Of a DNA stretch of 10,127 nucleotides, positions 6,293-10,127 are shown piece after piece. How positions within the stretch are numbered: position 1 is the stretch's first letter; each line of letters begins with the position of its first letter. The DNA comes from Candidatus Parepulonipiscium sp. PG-Nun2H_MBin03 (GTDB lineage Bacteria > Bacillota > Clostridia > Lachnospirales > Cellulosilyticaceae). Position numbers and translations under genes: made by a program. The notes under the pieces are model-generated. The model saw only the letters and a list, made by a program, of their open reading frames with translations. It was not told where the DNA came from and did no database searches. The DNA lies in assembly GCA_001995005.1 (NCBI GenBank), contig MDJN01000030.1, positions 1 to 10,127 of the forward strand, given 5' to 3'.

Positions 6293-6323
6293 CATATTTT
6301 GCTAACAAAACTTGGCAACATAT
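6284..6323. repeat. Direct repeat ACTTG(T/G)CAACATAT upstream of the repressor operon
   Basis: Two 14-base copies at 6284-6297 and 6310-6323 differ at one position and start 26 bases apart. The first carries the -35 of the DUF6442/XRE promoter; the second lies upstream of it. Between them is the small inverted repeat TTTTG-CTAA-CAAAA. Together with the adjacent palindrome, this makes the region dense in possible repressor half-sites (ACTTG/CAAGT). Confidence 0.7.
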
Positions 6324-6365
6324 ATTACTTTAACTAATCTTGTATATGCTGTATTTTTTTCTAAT

Positions 6366-7724
6366 CTATATCGCACTTATAATATCTTTTAGAAGTTTTA
6401 TAATCTCATTTGAATATTGTACAGCACGTTTGCAAGCCTCTTTACTGGCGATAGTATCATGATTTTTTATAGCATTAATAACGACATCTCCTTCTTTGTG
6501 CAACATATTGTGGATAGGTTCAATTTCCTTCCATTTTTGTTTAAGAGCAGGGTCATTAATTATAATAGTATTATAAAAATGCCCAAATTCACATTTTTTG
6601 CCATCAGTATGCAAAGGCTCTATAGTCTGGTTTTCATCTATAGAAATCAATTTTCTAATCCAAGTGCTGTGGGAATTAATAGCTTTATTAATTATTTCTA
6701 CAAACTCATCTTTTTTTATAGTCGGATGTAGTTCATTAAAATTATAAATCATACTAGACATTTCATCTGCTACATTTGTATCCAATGTATCTAATGTTTT
6801 GGCATACGTATTAAGTAGGCTTGTATCCGTGCTTAATACTATTGATTGTTGCTTAATCTTTTGAATTTCTGGTAACATTCGGTAGGCTATATCTTCTAAA
6901 GTTATAGAAGATTCTTGGATGTTTTTAATTTTGGCAGACACCTCTTTTATTTCAGTAACAGTGCTTTGAGTTGATTTGCTATTTTCTAATAGCAATACCC
7001 CAAGGTTAGAAAATGCACCAATTATATTATCAATACCATCAATGGTAGATTCTACACTATTTGTTGTGGCAGCTGTTACATCACGGATATTTTTTGTGAA
7101 TTCTTCCATGTCGTCTAGTTTAGATTTTGTGTTGTCTGCCAAATTCCTAATTTCTGAGGCAACAACACCAAAACCTCTCCCTTGTTCACCCGCACGTGCC
7201 GCTTCAATACTTGCATTTAGTGCCAATAGGTTTGTTTGCTCTGCAATACCTTTTATACCTTTAATAATTTCTTCCACTTGCATAGTCAGCTTATTTAATT
7301 CTTGAATTTCAATCTTTACACTATTGATATTCTCTTGCACTATAGGCTGAGTTTCATATATTTTTGCAATTTCGTTACCATTGTCCTTATTCTTTTGTAC
7401 TAATCCATCACAACTATTAGTTATATTAGATAATGTTTCGCTAGCGTCAGCAATAGACCCCACAATCTCATCTACAATAGCTATCGTTTTATCGCTAATT
7501 CCTTTATTAGTAATTACCACGTCTTTTAACACATCTGAAGATTTGTTTAAATCCGCAGCAACAAAATTGATATTTAATCCAACAGTACTTATATTAGCAA
7601 GTTTACTCATTATATTCATAGCTAATGAGTAATTTTTATTATTCGTTTGTACCGTATTGGTTAATGAAGAATTTTCAGTATTAGATTTTGAAAAACTATT
7701 TTTTAAATTGCCTAATTTTTTCAT
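6366..7724 (-). CDS. Cytoplasmic methyl-accepting chemotaxis-like protein with C-terminal CZB zinc-binding domain
   Basis: A 452-residue signalling protein. The conserved chemoreceptor hairpin tip, AEQTNLLALNASIEAARAGE (161-180) followed by QGRGFGVVASEIRNLAD (181-197), is intact and should contact CheA/CheW. The flanking regions (about 75-155 and 200-330) are long helices typical of the coiled-coil signalling domain. There is no transmembrane segment, signal peptide, HAMP or periplasmic domain; the first 30 residues are Asn/Ser-rich and probably disordered. The C-terminus (about 338-450) fits a chemoreceptor zinc-binding (CZB) domain: His352, Cys378 in KCEFGHFY, and His405 and His409 in HNMLH supply the 3His/1Cys site. 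CZB proteins are known to sense zinc or oxidants such as HOCl in the cytoplasm (TlpD, for example). ATG at 7724 with AAAAGGAG eight bases upstream. It is transcribed from its own promoter, with no chemotaxis genes nearby. A non-chemotactic output is possible. Confidence 0.92.
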   Translation of the reverse strand: MKKLGNLKNSFSKSNTENSSLTNTVQTNNKNYSLAMNIMSKLANISTVGLNINFVAADLNKSSDVLKDVVITNKGISDKTIAIVDEIVGSIADASETLSNITNSCDGLVQKNKDNGNEIAKIYETQPIVQENINSVKIEIQELNKLTMQVEEIIKGIKGIAEQTNLLALNASIEAARAGEQGRGFGVVASEIRNLADNTKSKLDDMEEFTKNIRDVTAATTNSVESTIDGIDNIIGAFSNLGVLLLENSKSTQSTVTEIKEVSAKIKNIQESSITLEDIAYRMLPEIQKIKQQSIVLSTDTSLLNTYAKTLDTLDTNVADEMSSMIYNFNELHPTIKKDEFVEIINKAINSHSTWIRKLISIDENQTIEPLHTDGKKCEFGHFYNTIIINDPALKQKWKEIEPIHNMLHKEGDVVINAIKNHDTIASKEACKRAVQYSNEIIKLLKDIISAI

Positions 7725-7754
7725 AGCGTATACTCCTTTTGAATTTGGTCTGAT

Positions 7755-7766
7755 TAAGTTAACTTA
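7755..7766. promoter_or_regulatory. Second palindrome, TAAGTTAACTTA, in the chemoreceptor leader
   Basis: Another perfect 12-bp palindrome, 48 bases from the first and upstream of the ribosome-binding site. It could be an operator or form a weak leader hairpin. No riboswitch consensus is visible around it. Confidence 0.3.
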
Positions 7767-7802
7767 GTTAATAATCCTCTTGAGTTATAATTAAATATGT
7801 AA

Positions 7803-7814
7803 ATACTTAAGTAT
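7803..7814. promoter_or_regulatory. Palindrome ATACTTAAGTAT at the chemoreceptor transcription start
   Basis: A perfect 12-bp palindrome lying over the predicted start of transcription, a position where a bound repressor would block initiation. AT-rich palindromes also arise by chance, so it is only a candidate operator. Confidence 0.35.
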
Positions 7815-7819
7815 GTGAT

Positions 7820-7848
7820 ATTATAGCATATTAAAACAATCTTAGCAA
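7820..7848 (-). promoter_or_regulatory. Sigma-A promoter of the chemoreceptor gene
   Basis: Minus-strand TTGCTA (7848-7843), a 17-base spacer and a perfect TATAAT (7825-7820) preceded by TGC, an extended -10. Transcription should start near 7813 and give a leader of about 90 bases. I do not see a SigD-type motility promoter, so expression may not be tied to the flagellar regulon. Confidence 0.75.
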
Positions 7849-7855
7849 TAATAGA

Positions 7856-7887
7856 AAGACATGCAGCGTTTATGGCCCTCATGTCTT
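7856..7887 (-). terminator. Probable terminator after the ABC exporter operon
   Basis: A perfect 8-bp stem, AAGACATG (7887-7880) and CATGTCTT (7863-7856), with a 16-base loop, begins six bases after the permease stop and is followed by a T-rich but interrupted tail. It is weaker than the other terminators here, because the loop is long and the T-tract broken. Confidence 0.5.
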
Positions 7888-7893
7888 ATAGTT

Positions 7894-9111
7894 TTACTTT
7901 GTTATCAACATTTTTAGTGCTTTAGTTAATTTTAATTTTTCTCCATTCATCAGTATAGCTAGTTTATATAACCTAGCTGCTACAAAAGCTATAAATATAG
8001 TACTAGCCACTAATATTCCTAAGGAAATTGCTATTTCTAGATTACTTACACCCGTGGTACTCATTTTTGCTATCATCACCATAAATGAAGTGAATGGAAC
8101 AAATGATGCCACTTTAATTAATATATTATTCAACCCACCTAATGCAAATGAAGCCATAAAAAATCCTATTACAAATAGTGTGCTTGGTAAAACTAAAACA
8201 TCTTTTAAGTCTTCACTTTTTGAAACTAGTGCACCCATCATTGCAAATATACATAGATATAGCATATATCCAAATAAAGCATATAATCCATATATAAGGA
8301 GAGTTCTAGAATCGGTATTTAATATCTTTAATATATTTATATCGCCCCAATACGCTTTATTTATCATATATGAACCTGCTCCAGAGACTATAACTGCACC
8401 TATTTGCAACATACTTGATACAAATACAGCTGATATCTTACCATAAATTAAACTATTTGTTCCAGTAGTAGTTATTAATACTTCTACAGCACGATTGCTT
8501 TTTTCGCTGGCAACTACCGTAGCAACTGATTGACCATACAGTAGTATCAATATATATATACTAAAAACTATCACATATGCTAAAGTAGTATTAGAAGCTA
8601 CAGTTTTTCCCAATATTATTCGTTCTGAATTTATTTGGCTTTGATAAATATTATTAATTTCGTCATAGTTCATTCCCAGGCTTCGGAACTGATTACCTAT
8701 ATATGACTCTTTCATTATACTCTCAACAACCTGGGATAACACCATAGAATATGAACCGGTTTCGTTGCCTACAATCGTTTGATAATTCATCTCATCTATT
8801 ATAATAAATCCAGTTTGTATGTCACCAGACAGCACTTTATCATGTAAATCCATTTCGCTATTTACCATTTCTATCTCCATACCATCAGCAAGCATTGTTA
8901 TTATATCACTGCTCAGCACGCCATGCTCATCATATATCCCAACTTCATGGCTAGTGATAGAGTTTGCTCTTCCCTCAAACATCCGAATAATTCTAGGAAA
9001 CGCACCTGCTACTATGGCAAATAACACAAGTAACACAGTTACTAGTATGAAGCCTTTTGCACATATCTCTCGTTTAAACTCAAAACTAAATACAGTAAAG
9101 AATTGTTTCAT
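7894..9111 (-). CDS. ABC-2 type exporter permease, NatB/YhaP-like
   Basis: Membrane subunit of an ABC exporter. The 405 residues begin with a cytoplasmic stretch FSFEFKREICAKG and a first membrane helix at about 20-38, then a large extracytoplasmic domain (about 40-170), then hydrophobic segments at about 176-198, 226-246, 270-292, 308-328, 330-350 and 360-380. The conserved cytoplasmic motif after the second helix, ASEKSNRAVEVLITT (201-215), is typical of the ABC-2 permeases grouped with NatB and YhaP. Its ATG overlaps the ATPase stop as ATGA, so the two are made together. In Bacillus such pairs are linked to sodium efflux (NatAB) or are uncharacterised (YhaQP). The substrate here cannot be read from sequence; sodium, a drug or a peptide are all possible. 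Confidence 0.9.
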   Translation of the reverse strand: MKQFFTVFSFEFKREICAKGFILVTVLLVLFAIVAGAFPRIIRMFEGRANSITSHEVGIYDEHGVLSSDIITMLADGMEIEMVNSEMDLHDKVLSGDIQTGFIIIDEMNYQTIVGNETGSYSMVLSQVVESIMKESYIGNQFRSLGMNYDEINNIYQSQINSERIILGKTVASNTTLAYVIVFSIYILILLYGQSVATVVASEKSNRAVEVLITTTGTNSLIYGKISAVFVSSMLQIGAVIVSGAGSYMINKAYWGDINILKILNTDSRTLLIYGLYALFGYMLYLCIFAMMGALVSKSEDLKDVLVLPSTLFVIGFFMASFALGGLNNILIKVASFVPFTSFMVMIAKMSTTGVSNLEIAISLGILVASTIFIAFVAARLYKLAILMNGEKLKLTKALKMLITK

Positions 9112-10022
9112 GCACTCTCACCTACTTCTTTTACAAAAATATCATGTAGGTTTGGTTCATACACTTTAAACGCTTCTATATCTACTCCGCTCTCTAACAA
9201 TATATTTAGCATATCTTGTTTAGTTTTGCCTTCTTTTAAACTCACTATTAGGTACGATTTTGCTATAGTCAACTCAGTAAATACGTTAGTATATGATTTT
9301 AATTTATCATACAATTCATCTAATGTATAATTTACTGCACTTATAGTCAATTTATTTTTCCCATAGTGTGTCTTAATCTGCTTCAGGTCACCTTCTAACA
9401 CAATATGGCCTTTATTTACTATGACTATATCTTTACAAAACTCTTCTACATAGCTCATCTGGTGACTAGAAAATATAACAATTTTACCAGAATCAATAAG
9501 TTCATATACGACATCTTTTAATATTTGTGAATTTACTGGGTCAAGCCCACTAAACGGCTCATCTAACACAACCACCTCTGGGTTGGATACAAGAGTTTGG
9601 GCAAGTTGTACCTTTTGCTGATTTCCTTTTGATAAAGTTTGCAGTAACTTATTTGCATATTCTGTCACCTTAAACCGTTCTAACCAGTATTCGCTATTTT
9701 TCTTTGCTTCTTTTGAGCTGAGCCCTCTAAGCTTTGCCATGTACATTAGTTGGTCAATAACTTTTATATCTGGATACATTCCTCTTTCTTCTGGTAAATA
9801 TCCAATTGATATGTTTGTTGCATCAAATTTTTTACCATCTAATAAGACTTCTCCGGTCTCTGGCTGGTAAACACCCATTATGACTCTAATAGTGGTGGTC
9901 TTACCAGCCCCATTTCGGCCTAATAAGCCTAAAGCATGTCCGCTACGTACGCTAAAGTTTATTCCATGTAATACCTGATTATTTTGGAATTTTTTAGTTA
10001 TATCTTTAACTTCTAAAACCAT
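9108..10022 (-). CDS. ABC transporter ATP-binding protein, NatA/YhaQ-like
   Basis: Cytoplasmic ATPase subunit that powers the neighbouring permease. In its 304 residues: Walker A GRNGAGKT (35-42), the Q-loop region GYLPEERGMYPD (74-85), the signature LSKGNQQKV (130-138), Walker B VVVLDEP (150-156) with D-loop SGLDP, and the H-loop His187 in SSHQ. All catalytic residues are present. After about residue 215 comes an extra C-terminal domain of about 90 residues (DUF4162-like position) ending in YEPNLHDIFVKEV, as in YhaQ-type ATPases and longer than the minimal NatA. ATG at 10022 with a consensus AAGGAGG seven bases upstream. It is the first gene of the pair and the stop overlaps the permease ATG by four bases. 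The upstream leader reaches the window edge without a clear promoter. Confidence 0.93.
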   Translation of the reverse strand: MVLEVKDITKKFQNNQVLHGINFSVRSGHALGLLGRNGAGKTTTIRVIMGVYQPETGEVLLDGKKFDATNISIGYLPEERGMYPDIKVIDQLMYMAKLRGLSSKEAKKNSEYWLERFKVTEYANKLLQTLSKGNQQKVQLAQTLVSNPEVVVLDEPFSGLDPVNSQILKDVVYELIDSGKIVIFSSHQMSYVEEFCKDIVIVNKGHIVLEGDLKQIKTHYGKNKLTISAVNYTLDELYDKLKSYTNVFTELTIAKSYLIVSLKEGKTKQDMLNILLESGVDIEAFKVYEPNLHDIFVKEVGESA

Positions 10023-10127
10023 TGATTAGCCTCCTTAATTTTTGTAATAGAGTTAGCTTACCCGTTAGTTTTAGATTGTATACTTCAAAACCTGAAAAAA
10101 TAAAAAAAAAAAAAATAATATACCGAA
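10023..10127 (-). other. Leader of the ABC exporter operon with a T14 tract
   Basis: These 105 bases contain the AAGGAGG ribosome-binding site and, on the minus strand, a run of 14 T (10115-10102) followed shortly by six more. The T-run may be the tail of a terminator whose stem lies outside the window, or an element upstream of the promoter. The only promoter-like match, TTCAGG with TAAAAC at 17 bases, is too weak to call. Confidence 0.4.

Noticed and set aside
6324..6365. Terminator after the chemoreceptor gene
   Set aside because: There is no stable stem followed by a T-tract on the minus strand, so termination here is not supported and read-through toward the next operon is possible.
7725..7815. 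Riboswitch (for example cyclic-di-GMP) in the chemoreceptor leader
   Set aside because: None of the conserved riboswitch core sequences is present; only AT-rich palindromes are seen.

Overview
The window is low-GC DNA in which every gene I can support lies on the minus strand. Codon use is AT-rich, ribosome-binding sites are strong AGGAGG type, two genes start with TTG, and promoters are TTGACA/TATAAT type. With a large Alu-domain SRP RNA and a protein resembling DUF6145, this points to a Clostridia-class Firmicute, probably in or near Lachnospirales. The species cannot be named from the sequence.

Layout, in the direction of transcription (high to low coordinates). (1) 10022-7894: a two-gene ABC-2 exporter of the NatA/YhaQ (ATPase) and NatB/YhaP (permease) type, joined by an ATGA overlap. 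(2) 7848-6366: a single chemoreceptor-like signalling gene with its own extended -10 promoter. It encodes a cytoplasmic methyl-accepting protein ending in a CZB zinc-binding domain. (3) 6292-5711: a two-gene cassette of a small two-helix membrane protein (DUF6442-like) and a small Cro/CI-type repressor, behind a promoter whose -35 overlaps a near-perfect palindrome. (4) 5685-5342: the SRP RNA gene with a textbook promoter (TTGACA, 17 nt, TATAAT) and a terminator. (5) 5224-2613: secA with a terminator. (6) 2595-1: a tight housekeeping cluster of birA (no DNA-binding domain), a DUF6145-like gene, dusB and, at the window edge, the start of a gene for an Rpn-type nuclease (PD-(D/E)XK, annotated as transposase-like). 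Five exact 12-bp repeats lie between dusB and the Rpn gene.

Most of the window is core genome: protein export (SRP RNA, SecA), protein biotinylation (BirA) and tRNA dihydrouridylation (DusB). The accessory parts are the repressor/membrane pair, the zinc-sensor chemoreceptor and the Rpn gene. I found no clearly new multi-gene defence or mobile system. The points most worth a second look are the repeat-encoded leader peptide before the Rpn gene, the palindrome-rich promoter of the repressor cassette, the secA terminator that ends directly against the birA ribosome-binding site, and the UGAC apical loop of the SRP RNA.
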